A DNA stretch of 21,853 bases from JBDRTU01 sp043823825. GTDB taxonomy: Bacteria > Patescibacteriota > Patescibacteriia > Veblenbacterales > UBA10138. Shown in pieces: positions 6,791-13,779 of the stretch. The stretch is from assembly GCA_043823825.1 (NCBI GenBank), contig JBDRTU010000046.1, positions 1-21,853 on the forward strand, given 5' to 3'. The notes beneath the pieces were generated by a model. The model was not told the DNA's origin and searched no databases. It saw only the letters and a program-made list of their open reading frames with translations. The stretch's first letter is position 1, and each line of letters begins with the position of its first letter. A program made the position numbers and the translations under genes.

Positions 6791-7222
6791 ATGTCTCAGC
6801 TAAAGCTTAATGAAGTGCACGCCATATCTATAGCAGCTATCGAAATTACGCTCATGATTGACGCGTATTTCGCAAATGACCCAGAATGGGAAAGTCCGAG
6901 GAAAGGGGTAAGATTGCACACAAAATTTTTTCCCACCGGAAAAGATGACTCACTCCAAGGACACGTTTATGTTTTCCCTGTCGCCTGGCCTAAGGGCAAT
7001 AACATTAACTTAAAATTTCGCCGTGACGTTGTTGCTGGATGGGTTCCAACTCGTGGGCGTATATGGCATGTAGGAGCAGTGGGTGAATATACTCTGAAAT
7101 TTAATGTTCCCCCGAGCTCAGAAATACCGAACTATGAATTCGAGCTGAAAATCCCCGGTAAATACTTTAATCCGCGAGGCGATATAAAGAATTATCGGAT
7201 GATGGCAACTGAAAACGTTTAG
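6791..7222 (+). CDS. Orphan protein of 143 residues, function unknown
   Basis: I do not recognise this protein. The ATG at 6791 is chosen over the TTG at 6758 because AAAGGAAG sits at a good distance upstream. The sequence is soluble, without signal peptide or membrane segment, and starts with a hydrophobic helix (about 7-27). The rest is rich in beta-prone and aromatic residues (HVYVFPVAWPKG, WHVGAVGEYTLKFNVPP, YEFELKIPGKYFNP), which suggests a beta-sandwich or barrel; that is inference. Codon use appears less AT-biased than in the neighbouring genes, so recent transfer is possible. It stands alone with a terminator behind it and no functional neighbours. Confidence 0.7.
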   Translation: MSQLKLNEVHAISIAAIEITLMIDAYFANDPEWESPRKGVRLHTKFFPTGKDDSLQGHVYVFPVAWPKGNNINLKFRRDVVAGWVPTRGRIWHVGAVGEYTLKFNVPPSSEIPNYEFELKIPGKYFNPRGDIKNYRMMATENV

Positions 7223-7247
7223 CACGCGAAGGGAGTGGTAATATACA

Positions 7248-7280
7248 AAAGGGGATACCTCGTGTCCCCTTTCTCATTTT
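7248..7280. terminator. Terminator between the orphan gene and trmD
   Basis: AAAGGGGA (7248-7255) and TCCCCTTT (7265-7272) form an 8-bp stem followed by a T-rich run on the plus strand. It separates two converging genes and may also serve trmD, whose stop codon overlaps its right edge. Confidence 0.7.
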
Positions 7281-7990
7281 GATTTTCTTTTCCGCCAGGC
7301 CTGAATTTCTCTATGATTTCCTCCCAAGAGTACTTTGGGTACGCGGTACTTTTTACTGCCAACCTTAAATACTTCTGGTCTGGTGTAATGGGGATGCTCG
7401 CGGTAAGAATCTGGAATCTGGAATCTGGAATTTAGAATCTTTTGTTTACTGAAGGATTCATTTAATATTGATTCTTTTTTGCCAACTACCCCTGGAATCA
7501 TGCGCGATACAGAATCAATGATAATAGCTGCTGGTAGTTCACCACCAGTAACAATATAAGGGCCGATTGATATTTTTTCATTAATAAATTTTTCCACCCT
7601 AGCATCTATGCCTTCATATCTACCGGCAATAAAAATTAAGCGATCGTATTTTGATAGTCGCGATGAGTCTTTTTGTTTAAACTGTTTTCCATTAGCTGCT
7701 AACAAAATTACTCTTAACTTCTCCTTATTCTTGATTCTAGATTCTTGATTCTGCCTAAGTGCTCTAAGGGCACGCAGGGCATTTAAAATTGGTTTAGCCA
7801 TCATTACCATTCCTGCCCCGCCGCCATAAGGTTTACCATCTACTGTTTTGTGTTTATCCTTAGTCCATTTTCTTAAATCATGTGTTTGAATTTTGATAAG
7901 TTTTTTGACTTGAGCACGCCTTAAAATACTCGTAGCGAAATACGAATCTAAAGAGTGGGGGAAGATAGAAATAATATCAAAGTGCTTCAT
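7274..7990 (-). CDS. trmD: tRNA (guanine-37-N1)-methyltransferase TrmD
   Basis: Methylates G37 next to the anticodon of a set of tRNAs to prevent frameshifting, using S-adenosylmethionine bound in a trefoil knot. Diagnostic motifs are DGKPYGGGAGMVM (51-63), GRYEGID (123-129), SIGPYIVTGGELPA (141-154) and EHPHYTRPEVF (198-208). Two in-frame additions stand out: RQNQESRIKNKEK (79-91) in a variable loop, and KQKILNSRFQIP (182-193) between ESFS and DSYREHPHYTRP, the loop carrying the catalytic Asp (Asp194 here). Both are encoded by short GAATC-rich repeats also seen near 14265. The knot motifs are intact, so the protein is probably active. It belongs to the rpsP-khpA-trmD group, but a terminator separates it from khpA. 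No Shine-Dalgarno site. Confidence 0.96.
   Translation of the reverse strand: MKHFDIISIFPHSLDSYFATSILRRAQVKKLIKIQTHDLRKWTKDKHKTVDGKPYGGGAGMVMMAKPILNALRALRALRQNQESRIKNKEKLRVILLAANGKQFKQKDSSRLSKYDRLIFIAGRYEGIDARVEKFINEKISIGPYIVTGGELPAAIIIDSVSRMIPGVVGKKESILNESFSKQKILNSRFQIPDSYREHPHYTRPEVFKVGSKKYRVPKVLLGGNHREIQAWRKRKSK
7406..7440. repeat. GAATCTG tandem repeat inside trmD
   Basis: Plus strand shows GAATCTG repeated in 7-base steps and ending TTTAGAATC. It codes for the extra residues of the catalytic loop of TrmD. Confidence 0.75.
7726..7753. repeat. ATTCTTG/ATTCTAG repeat inside trmD
   Basis: Seven-base steps of the GATTCTN type, equivalent to AGAATCA on the coding strand. It codes for NQESRIKN in a variable loop of TrmD and is the same motif class as 7406-7440. 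Confidence 0.75.
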
Positions 7991-8037
7991 AAGTGAATAA
8001 ATAATAGCTTAGTTACCTTATTATTTCAAGCAAAAAC

Positions 8038-8067
8038 AAAACTCCCCACCTAATCGGCGGGGAGTTT
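8038..8067 (-). terminator. Terminator after khpA
   Basis: On the minus strand AAACTCCCC and GGGGAGTTT pair around an 11-base loop (with extra CC/GG pairs inside), followed by TTGTTTTTG. It lies between khpA and trmD, so at least part of the transcription stops before trmD. Confidence 0.8.
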
Positions 8068-8083
8068 AATAATAATATTTGTC

Positions 8084-8425
8084 TTAGATTTTTAGATCAT
8101 CAACCACTGAAGTGTCTGTATCTCTGCCCTTGTCGCGTCCTTCGCTCCTGCGACCGCGCGGGCGATTACCTTCACCTTCGGGTTCATAAATTTTTAAGTT
8201 TACTCGAGCGTTGTTCTTCGCACCAACTACTCGTAATAACGTTCTTAAGGATCGGGCTGTTTGACCTTGTCGGCCAATAATTTGTCCCATATCTTCTTGA
8301 TTGACGTGTAATGTGATTAAAACACCTCTTTCGTCAATTGTGCGTTCGGCCTTAACATCACTAGGATGATCGACGAGCGCTTTAACTGTGAATTCAATAA
8401 ATGCTTGATCGTTCTCTTGTGCCAT
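8084..8425 (-). CDS. khpA: KH-domain RNA-binding protein KhpA
   Basis: A small single-KH RNA-binding protein of the KhpA family, which in other bacteria pairs with KhpB and binds many RNAs. The KH core runs from FIEFTVKALVDHPSDV through the GRQG loop (residues 51-54 counting from the ATG) to RVNLKIYEPEG. The last 30 residues are Arg/Gly/Asp-rich (RPRGRRSEGRDKGRD) and probably disordered. The gene follows rpsP, its usual place in the rpsP-khpA-rimM-trmD order, but rimM is missing. ATG 8425 is preferred; an in-frame TTG four codons upstream is possible. No Shine-Dalgarno site is seen for either. Confidence 0.93.
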   Translation of the reverse strand: MAQENDQAFIEFTVKALVDHPSDVKAERTIDERGVLITLHVNQEDMGQIIGRQGQTARSLRTLLRVVGAKNNARVNLKIYEPEGEGNRPRGRRSEGRDKGRDTDTSVVDDLKI

Positions 8426-8809
8426 ACGTGATTTCAATTAAGTGTTAACAATTCTAGTTGTGAGATATAAGCCACTATATCATGCGCTGTTTATGCGAAG
8501 ATTGTTAAAGTGCTCGACCTTTTAACAAACAGCTTTTAGACAATAACTTAAATCAACCAACTCTAAGAATAGATAGTAGCAGGTATAGTTATGGAAGTCA
8601 ATGCCTTTGTTCCGCTCAGGCGGGAGTACGGATGCACTAGTAAGTTCAATTAAGTAATTAAAATCTATCCATGTCTCGCCCCGTATAGTCGTAAGACTTG
8701 TACGGGGTCAACCCGCCTGCGCCAAGGCTTCCGCCGTCGTTGAAACTCTATCAGACATGTCGGCGGGCAGGTCCTCTTATTATTCCTCTGCTTTTTTTGG
8801 CTTAGCTGC
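8426..8809. repeat. 384-bp rpsP-khpA spacer with palindromic elements
   Basis: No gene is seen. CCCCGTA/TACGGGG forms a hairpin at 8680-8708. At 8711-8773 an element starts ACCCGCCTGC and ends GGCGGGCAGGT; these are the same termini as the insert in tRNA-Thr. A smaller CCGC-TCA-GGCGGG unit lies at about 8612-8624. A spacer this long inside a normally tight ribosomal operon is unusual and is explained by these elements. Confidence 0.65.
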
Positions 8810-9301
8810 TTATGCTTCGGGTTTAACTTCTTTTTTCTTAGTCTCTTCAGGAGTTTCTGTTGAAGTTTCGGACTTGGCTTCGTCTGGCTTTTCTTCGTTA
8901 GTAGGTTCAGATTTAGTCTCTGTCTTAGCTTCAGCTTTTGTTTCTTTAACTTCCTCGATTTTATCTTCGGGCTTTGTCTTCGGGACTGCTTCTGTTTTAG
9001 CCTCTTCCTTTTTCTCTTCCTCTTTTTTCTTTTTTGGCCACCAGGCCTTTACTTTTTCACCATCAATTAATTTATGGTCAATCAGCAAATTATGCACCCG
9101 TGGCGACAAAGAGGCACCGTGCTCTAGCCAATATTTGATTCGATCGGCTTTTAGGTTGGCTGCAGGGGGATTGGTATGCGGATTTAAACTACCCAAGGCT
9201 TCTACATAAGAACCTTTGGTATCTAGAGTTTTTTCCGAAACAATTAGGCGATAAAAAGCTTGTTTCTTTTTACCAACGCGTGCCAATCTGATAGTTAACA
9301 T
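8810..9301 (-). CDS. rpsP: Ribosomal protein bS16 with long charged tail
   Basis: A small-subunit ribosomal protein needed for 30S assembly. Residues 1-85 are the conserved bS16 fold: MLTIRLARVGKKKQAFYRLIVSE, the SYVEALGSLNPHTNP segment, and DRIKYWLEHGASLSPRVHNLL. The family is usually 75-90 residues; here about 75 extra residues rich in Lys, Glu and Thr follow from KAWWPKKKKEEEKK to the end, low in complexity and presumably disordered. The gene is first in its group with its own promoter. It has no clear Shine-Dalgarno site, only GGA about 15 bases upstream. Confidence 0.96.
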   Translation of the reverse strand: MLTIRLARVGKKKQAFYRLIVSEKTLDTKGSYVEALGSLNPHTNPPAANLKADRIKYWLEHGASLSPRVHNLLIDHKLIDGEKVKAWWPKKKKEEEKKEEAKTEAVPKTKPEDKIEEVKETKAEAKTETKSEPTNEEKPDEAKSETSTETPEETKKKEVKPEA

Positions 9302-9338
9302 AATAAAAAATTATCCATATTAAATAGACAGTAATATG

Positions 9339-9367
9339 ATGATAGCGGAAGGCATCTAAAACGTCAA
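9339..9367 (-). promoter_or_regulatory. Promoter of rpsP
   Basis: On the minus strand TTGACG (9367-9362), 17 bases, TATCAT (9344-9339). The leader to the ATG would be about 30 bases. Confidence 0.75.
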
Positions 9368-9444
9368 GACTGGCGCTAAATCTTCATATCTAAACAATGC
9401 CAAATTTCAAAAACAGAATGTCAAATTATGCTCCTGTCCGACTT

Positions 9445-9468
9445 CGCCTGCGAGCGAACTCGTTGGCG
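9445..9468. repeat. GC-rich hairpin between smc and rpsP
   Basis: CGCC-tg-CGAG-cgaa-CTCG-tt-GGCG folds into a stem with one internal loop, followed by GGCGGG. It resembles the other small palindromic elements of the window and lies in a 254-bp spacer without other features apart from the rpsP promoter. Confidence 0.6.
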
Positions 9469-9555
9469 GGCGGGCAAAATCTCATGCCTATGGAAGATCT
9501 ACCGCAGGTACGACAAAACCTAAAACCTTTGACATTTAAGCTTTGGTATTTAAAT

Positions 9556-12135
9556 TTAAGTGTTTACCATCTCCTTGGCTTGGTCTAATTTTACTGACAA
9601 AAGCCTGGAAATACCGTCATCACCCATTGTCACACCATAAAGGATAGCTGTCCTGCTCATAGTGGCGCGGTTATGTGTGATAGTAATAAATTGCGTGGTC
9701 TGGCTTAGGTTATCTAAAATTGCGGCAAAACGTTCAGAATTAGCCTCGTCTAAGGCAGCATCAACTTCATCTAATACCACAAAGGGTGAAGGTAGGTGTG
9801 AGATAATTGCACAAATAAGGGCAATAGAGGCTAGTGCTTTTTCACCACCTGATAGGGCATTAATAGAAGAGAGTTTTTTTCCGGGTGGAGTAGCTTGCAT
9901 TTCTACCCCAGAGAACATACTAGCTTTTAGTTTTTCCTGCAATAAAAATTTTTCTCGAGCCATTTGTGTTTCTGGTTTTTTCTCTACCTCCTCTAGTTCT
10001 TGGTTTTCTTCATCTTCTCCCCCTTTTTCTTCTTTAGTTGCTGATTCAAATTTTTGTAAGCTTAGTTGCGCTTTACCACCATCAAAAAGTAATTGAAAAA
10101 ATTTGGCGAATTTTTCATTAATCGCTTTAAAATTTGCTAAAAATTGTTTAGAAATAGTTTGATCTAATTCATGAATAATAGTTTCCAACGAATTGATTGC
10201 CTGTTTTAAATCCGTTTCTTGACCCGAGAGAAAATCATGCCGTTCTTTAGTTTGTTGATATTCTGATACAATTTCTGGTTCAATACCACCGGTAACTTCT
10301 AACTGTCGTTTCAGTTTTTGTATTTCTAAAGCCACTTCACCTTCGTCGATCGTTTTGGGGTTAGGGGATTCTTTGACAGCGCGAACTAATTCGGGAGGTA
10401 TTTCTTGCGACATTTCCCGTTCTAAGTCTTCTTTCTTGGTATCAATTTTTGCCAAAGTTAATGCTAACTCATGTTGCCTTTGTTCTAAATTATGAAGGCG
10501 TTGACTGGCTTTTTGTAGATCATTTTGTACTGTAAAAAATTCTTGTTTTTTTGATTCAGCTGATTCATGAAAGCGTGCTAGTTCTTGTTCTAATTTATGA
10601 ATTGTGGCATCGGTTTCTTTAATTTGTTCCGCTAACTTATCAGCATCGACTACTACTTGTTGGCCGGTTAAAATTTCACTTAGCTTCGCTTCTTCCTCAG
10701 TTAATTTAGTAATTCTGGTTTGTTTAGTGCTTTGTGCTTCTGTTTGGTGGGTAATTCTAACTTTTAATTGGGCAATTTCCTCTATCAATTCATCTTTTTG
10801 AGTATGCAATTGTTCTGGGCTTGATCCAGGTAGATGTTCTATTTCTTGCTTTAAAATTTGCAGTTCTTGCTTAATAGTCTGTGCCTGAGGTAATAGAGCG
10901 GTTAATTCTTTGAGTGTAGTAATATTGGTTATTTTAGTAAGCCAACTATCATACCGTTGGCTTAAACTGACTAATTTGGCACGCCAGGCAGTGGGCAATT
11001 CCTGGCGGCTACTTAAAGCCGACATTTCATCTACTAGTTTACTTTGCTCTTTTACTTTATCAATCAACTGGCTTTGCAATTGTTTAATACTAATAGTGAG
11101 CGCAGTTAAGTCTGATTGATCTTGGTTTATTTCTTGCCTTAATTCTTGTTGGCGTCGCTTTAACCAAACAATTTCCCCCTCGCCTTTTTGTAAATGTTTA
11201 AGCTCGTCTTGTGCCGAGGCTAAAGCTTGCTCTTTTAATAAATTAGTTAATTCATTTCTCTTTTTTTCATGCTCACTTTTTAGTTGACGATAAGCTGCCG
11301 GTAATAATTCGGCTTGCTCCAAGCCTTTCATTTTTTCTTCCAATTGTTTTACCTCTCGTCGGGCGCTGGTGATCTGAGTTGCTAATTGCTGTTGTTGCTG
11401 GTCAGTTTGGAAGTGTTGCTTGGAAAGATCTCCCCAGCGGAAACCAAAATAATCTTTTTGCAACTCAGTTAATAATCCTTCCAATTCTTCTCGTCGTTCT
11501 AAGCGTTTTACTTGCCGTGTTAAAGTGCGCAAACGCGGGACTATTTCTTTTAGTACTAATTCAACCTGTTCTAGATTGTCGTAAGTGCTTAGTAGTTTGC
11601 TAATAGATTGTTCCCGTTTGATTTGGTACTGTTTAATGCCAGTAGCTTCTTCAAAAAATTCTTTGCGATCAGCTGGTGAGGAAAGCAAAATACTATCTAT
11701 CATTCCTTGGCCAATTACGCTATAGGTTTTTTGTCCAAAATTTGCGCGGGCCAATAGCAAATTAACGTCGCTTAGACGAACCGGGCGATTATTGAGTAAA
11801 TATTCACTTTGGCCGTCTCGGTAAAGACGGCGTGTGATGACAATTTCCGAATAATCAATAGGGGCCGAACTATCTTCATTGTTCAGGTATAAATTAACTT
11901 CTGCTAAGCCTGAGCGGGTTTTGCGGTCGCTGCCGGCAAAAATTACGTCTTCAGCTCGTTTGCCCCGTAATAATTTTACTGATTGTTCGCCTAAAACCCA
12001 ACGAACAGCATCGGCTACGTTCGATTTACCCGAACCATTAGGGCCGACAATGGCTGTTAGTTTTTGGTTAAATTCTAAAGTCGTTTTTTGGGCAAACGAC
12101 TTAAATCCTTGGATTTCTAATTTTTGTAGATACAT
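9556..12135 (-). CDS. smc: Short SMC chromosome-condensation ATPase
   Basis: An SMC-type ATPase that organises and segregates the chromosome. The N-terminal head has YLQKLEIQGFKSFAQKT and Walker A GPNGSGKS (residues 31-38). The C-terminal head has signature LSGGEKALASIAL and Walker B FVVLDEVDAALDEAN, then the D-loop and THNRATM. Between lie about 500 residues of heptad-rich coiled coil. At about 859 residues it is roughly 300 shorter than usual bacterial SMC, and I cannot find a hinge sequence; the middle holds only a short PTAWRAKLVSLSQRYDSWL-like segment. An acidic insert (EEKGGEDEENQELEEVEKK) lies before the C-terminal head. ATG 12135 is preferred to the TTG at 12141; neither has a Shine-Dalgarno site. 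No scpA or scpB is in the window. Confidence 0.93.
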   Translation of the reverse strand: MYLQKLEIQGFKSFAQKTTLEFNQKLTAIVGPNGSGKSNVADAVRWVLGEQSVKLLRGKRAEDVIFAGSDRKTRSGLAEVNLYLNNEDSSAPIDYSEIVITRRLYRDGQSEYLLNNRPVRLSDVNLLLARANFGQKTYSVIGQGMIDSILLSSPADRKEFFEEATGIKQYQIKREQSISKLLSTYDNLEQVELVLKEIVPRLRTLTRQVKRLERREELEGLLTELQKDYFGFRWGDLSKQHFQTDQQQQQLATQITSARREVKQLEEKMKGLEQAELLPAAYRQLKSEHEKKRNELTNLLKEQALASAQDELKHLQKGEGEIVWLKRRQQELRQEINQDQSDLTALTISIKQLQSQLIDKVKEQSKLVDEMSALSSRQELPTAWRAKLVSLSQRYDSWLTKITNITTLKELTALLPQAQTIKQELQILKQEIEHLPGSSPEQLHTQKDELIEEIAQLKVRITHQTEAQSTKQTRITKLTEEEAKLSEILTGQQVVVDADKLAEQIKETDATIHKLEQELARFHESAESKKQEFFTVQNDLQKASQRLHNLEQRQHELALTLAKIDTKKEDLEREMSQEIPPELVRAVKESPNPKTIDEGEVALEIQKLKRQLEVTGGIEPEIVSEYQQTKERHDFLSGQETDLKQAINSLETIIHELDQTISKQFLANFKAINEKFAKFFQLLFDGGKAQLSLQKFESATKEEKGGEDEENQELEEVEKKPETQMAREKFLLQEKLKASMFSGVEMQATPPGKKLSSINALSGGEKALASIALICAIISHLPSPFVVLDEVDAALDEANSERFAAILDNLSQTTQFITITHNRATMSRTAILYGVTMGDDGISRLLSVKLDQAKEMVNT

Positions 12136-12218
12136 ACGCAAAGAGCTGTAGTTAGAGCTCGTAATAATATCTTTAGTTTACAAGAGAAATAAACGAAATA
12201 CCAATTTTTTTGCAAATA

Positions 12219-12247
12219 TTGACAAACATAACACTTGACTGTAGGAT
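12219..12247 (+). promoter_or_regulatory. Promoter of the 90-residue orphan gene
   Basis: TTGACA (12219-12224), 17 bases, TAGGAT (12242-12247). It gives a leader of about 45 bases ending in a strong Shine-Dalgarno AAGGAG. Confidence 0.7.
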
Positions 12248-12297
12248 ATGGACAAACAAATACTTAATAAAGTAACTTCAATTATAAGGAGATAGTC

Positions 12298-12570
12298 ATG
12301 GCACTAGTATCTTTTACTACCTTAGCTAATAGATGGGGTATGGGGAATACAGTAACCATTACTGTTGAGAAAAGTGAAAACGGCGAACCCATCTTAACTG
12401 ATAAAGAGCGAAGTTCCGCTACTGCCTCGGCAAAAATGGAGTATAATGGAATACAATTACGTTTTGAAGTCTTGTTGACAGAGAAGCTTGGGGCGATAAT
12501 CTATATCGTATTTGATCATGAGCATAATCCACCTCAACCTATTAAGGAAATGTATAAACAGCTTTCTTAA
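12298..12570 (+). CDS. Orphan protein of 90 residues, function unknown
   Basis: I do not recognise this protein. It is small and soluble with no signal peptide or membrane segment. The middle is beta-prone (NTVTITVEKSENGEPILT, ASAKMEYNGIQLRFEVLL, GAIIYIVFDH), so a small beta-barrel or sandwich is plausible. A real gene is supported by a consensus-like promoter, AAGGAG seven bases before the ATG, and an intrinsic terminator right after the stop: a complete monocistronic unit inserted between smc and the rnc operon. In layout it resembles the orphan unit at 6791-7222. Confidence 0.75.
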   Translation: MALVSFTTLANRWGMGNTVTITVEKSENGEPILTDKERSSATASAKMEYNGIQLRFEVLLTEKLGAIIYIVFDHEHNPPQPIKEMYKQLS

Positions 12571-12586
12571 TAGTTACTAACTCATC

Positions 12587-12618
12587 AATCCCGCGATTAC
12601 ATCAAGGGATTTTTTTTA
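12587..12618 (+). terminator. Terminator of the 90-residue orphan gene
   Basis: AATCCC and GGGATT pair over six bases around a 13-base loop and are followed by eight T. The stem is short but position and T run fit. Confidence 0.65.
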
Positions 12619-12644
12619 AAAATTTTTCACCAAAGAGCTAGCGA

Positions 12645-12660
12645 CTAAAATTAATTTTAG
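12645..12660. repeat. Perfect 16-bp AT palindrome
   Basis: CTAAAATTAATTTTAG is its own reverse complement. It lies between two opposed terminators, so it is outside any clear transcript; it could be a protein-binding site or simply AT-rich spacer. Confidence 0.5.
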
Positions 12661-12665
12661 CGAAA

Positions 12666-12703
12666 AAATAAAAAAACGCCAAATCCATTGTTTGGTATTT
12701 GGC
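12666..12703 (-). terminator. Terminator of the 69-residue Cys protein gene
   Basis: On the minus strand GCCAAATACC and GGATTTGGC form a strong stem with a 7-base loop, followed by seven T and an AT-rich run. It sits 13 bases after the stop codon at 12716, which supports that gene as real. Confidence 0.85.
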
Positions 12704-12715
12704 ATTTAGTGGCAT

Positions 12716-12925
12716 TTATTTTGCGATTGTTTTGCATGATTCTGATGTTGACGAACCGGATTTATCACATTCTGTCCAAATAATTGGCTGGTGCAATCCG
12801 CGCGTTTTAACTTTTTGTTTTACTCCATTAATATTAGCGCGCAGGCATTTTACACAAATCGTTAAAGTTTTGACAACTTGGATCCCTGGATCTGTTGGAA
12901 TTTCAGGAAAATTTGATGTTATCAT
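12716..12925 (-). CDS. Small cysteine-containing orphan protein (69 residues)
   Basis: I do not recognise this protein. ATG 12925 is chosen because AAGGA stands seven bases before it; the frame is open for 14 more codons upstream, but these overlap a terminator. The sequence has a CVKC knuckle near residue 24, basic residues (RANINGVKQKVKTR), then an isolated Cys in WTECDKSG and another in SESCK. A tiny zinc-binding fold is possible but the spacing of the last two Cys is not a standard ribbon. A strong terminator follows the stop. It lies just after the rnc operon terminator, so it needs its own promoter in about 30 bases or depends on read-through from rnc. Confidence 0.6.
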   Translation of the reverse strand: MITSNFPEIPTDPGIQVVKTLTICVKCLRANINGVKQKVKTRGLHQPIIWTECDKSGSSTSESCKTIAK

Positions 12926-12956
12926 TTTAATCCTTTTATTGATTTTAGTTTTTAAA

Positions 12957-12984
12957 GAAAATTCCACTCCTGGTGGAATTTTTT
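12957..12984 (-). terminator. Terminator of the rpmF-nusB-rnc operon
   Basis: AATTCCAC (12960-12967) and GTGGAATT (12973-12980) pair around five bases; T-rich sequence follows on the minus strand (TTTTCTTT), and an even better T run on the plus strand. It lies about 35 bases after the rnc stop. Confidence 0.7.
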
Positions 12985-13017
12985 CGTAATTTATTTATTA
13001 ATTTATTATTTTAGAAT

Positions 13018-13710
13018 TCAATTCCATTGTTTTAAAGTTAAACCTTTTTCTGCAGCATCTACCTGGGCTTCTTGTTTAGAAGACCCCTCACCTTGGGTTA
13101 TTAGCTCCTCGTCTAAATATAGCCCAACTTTGAATATTTTAGCATGGTCGGGCCCTGATTCGTCTAGTACCAGGTAATGTGGTGTAATACCAACTTTATC
13201 TTGAGCAATTTCCTGAAAACGGCTTTTTGGATCAATATACAGTTGATCAGTTAGAATGGCTTTGAGTTTAGAGAGGATTTTATTTTTAATAAACGAGGTG
13301 GCTGCTGGCATACCTTGGTCTAAGTAAATTGCACCAATCACTGCCTCAATGGCATTAGCAAGAATGTATTGTCGCGCTTTACCATTAGCATCTTTAGTTT
13401 CGCCGCGAGACAAGAATAGATATTCGCCAATATTTAGATCAGCAGAAATCTCAGACAGCATGCGCGCGTTGACCAAAGCAGCACGCCAATTGGTAAGTTC
13501 ACCCTCGGGATTGGGAAAGTGACAATATAGATGTTCGGTTACTATCAATTCTAGTACTGCGTCACCTAAAAATTCCAAACGTTCATTGTGTGGCAGGCTA
13601 AAGTCTGGGTTCTCGTTAAGATATGAACGATGAACTAATGCTTGTTTTAATAGATCTTGGTTTTTAAATTGATAACCCAAGGTTGTTTCCAAGGTAGTTA
13701 AATCCTTCAT
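13018..13710 (-). CDS. rnc: Ribonuclease III
   Basis: Double-strand-specific endoribonuclease that processes rRNA precursors and structured RNAs. The catalytic domain has the signature NERLEFLGDAVLEL (residues 42-55, with the metal-binding Glu and Asp) and the second acidic helix ANAIEAVIGAIYLDQG. The C-terminal double-stranded-RNA-binding domain starts near DPKSRFQEIAQDK and ends with GSSKQEAQVDAAEKGL. Its 230 residues are normal for the family. It is last in the rpmF-nusB-rnc operon. Its likely substrate is in this window: the 17-bp stem that brackets the 16S precursor. No Shine-Dalgarno site. Confidence 0.97.
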   Translation of the reverse strand: MKDLTTLETTLGYQFKNQDLLKQALVHRSYLNENPDFSLPHNERLEFLGDAVLELIVTEHLYCHFPNPEGELTNWRAALVNARMLSEISADLNIGEYLFLSRGETKDANGKARQYILANAIEAVIGAIYLDQGMPAATSFIKNKILSKLKAILTDQLYIDPKSRFQEIAQDKVGITPHYLVLDESGPDHAKIFKVGLYLDEELITQGEGSSKQEAQVDAAEKGLTLKQWN

Positions 13711-13779
13711 GTTTGATTAAGCCGTAGGGAGGTATAACGCCCAAAATTTAATTTGCGCATCACACCCCACAACGTCCGA

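Noticed and set aside
7406..7440. CRISPR-like array in trmD
   Set aside because: The units are only seven bases with no spacers; a simple tandem repeat within coding sequence.
8757..9209. 150-residue Ser/Val-rich frame opposite rpsP
   Set aside because: It is the antisense reading of the Lys/Glu-rich tail of bS16; its low complexity mirrors that tail.
9662..12151. Frames on the plus strand across smc
   Set aside because: Shadows of the SMC coding sequence; no ribosome sites or family features.
12699..12989. 96-residue plus-strand frame over the small Cys gene
   Set aside because: It starts inside the minus-strand terminator, has no ribosome site and ends in the rnc terminator, whereas the minus-strand frame has both ribosome site and terminator.
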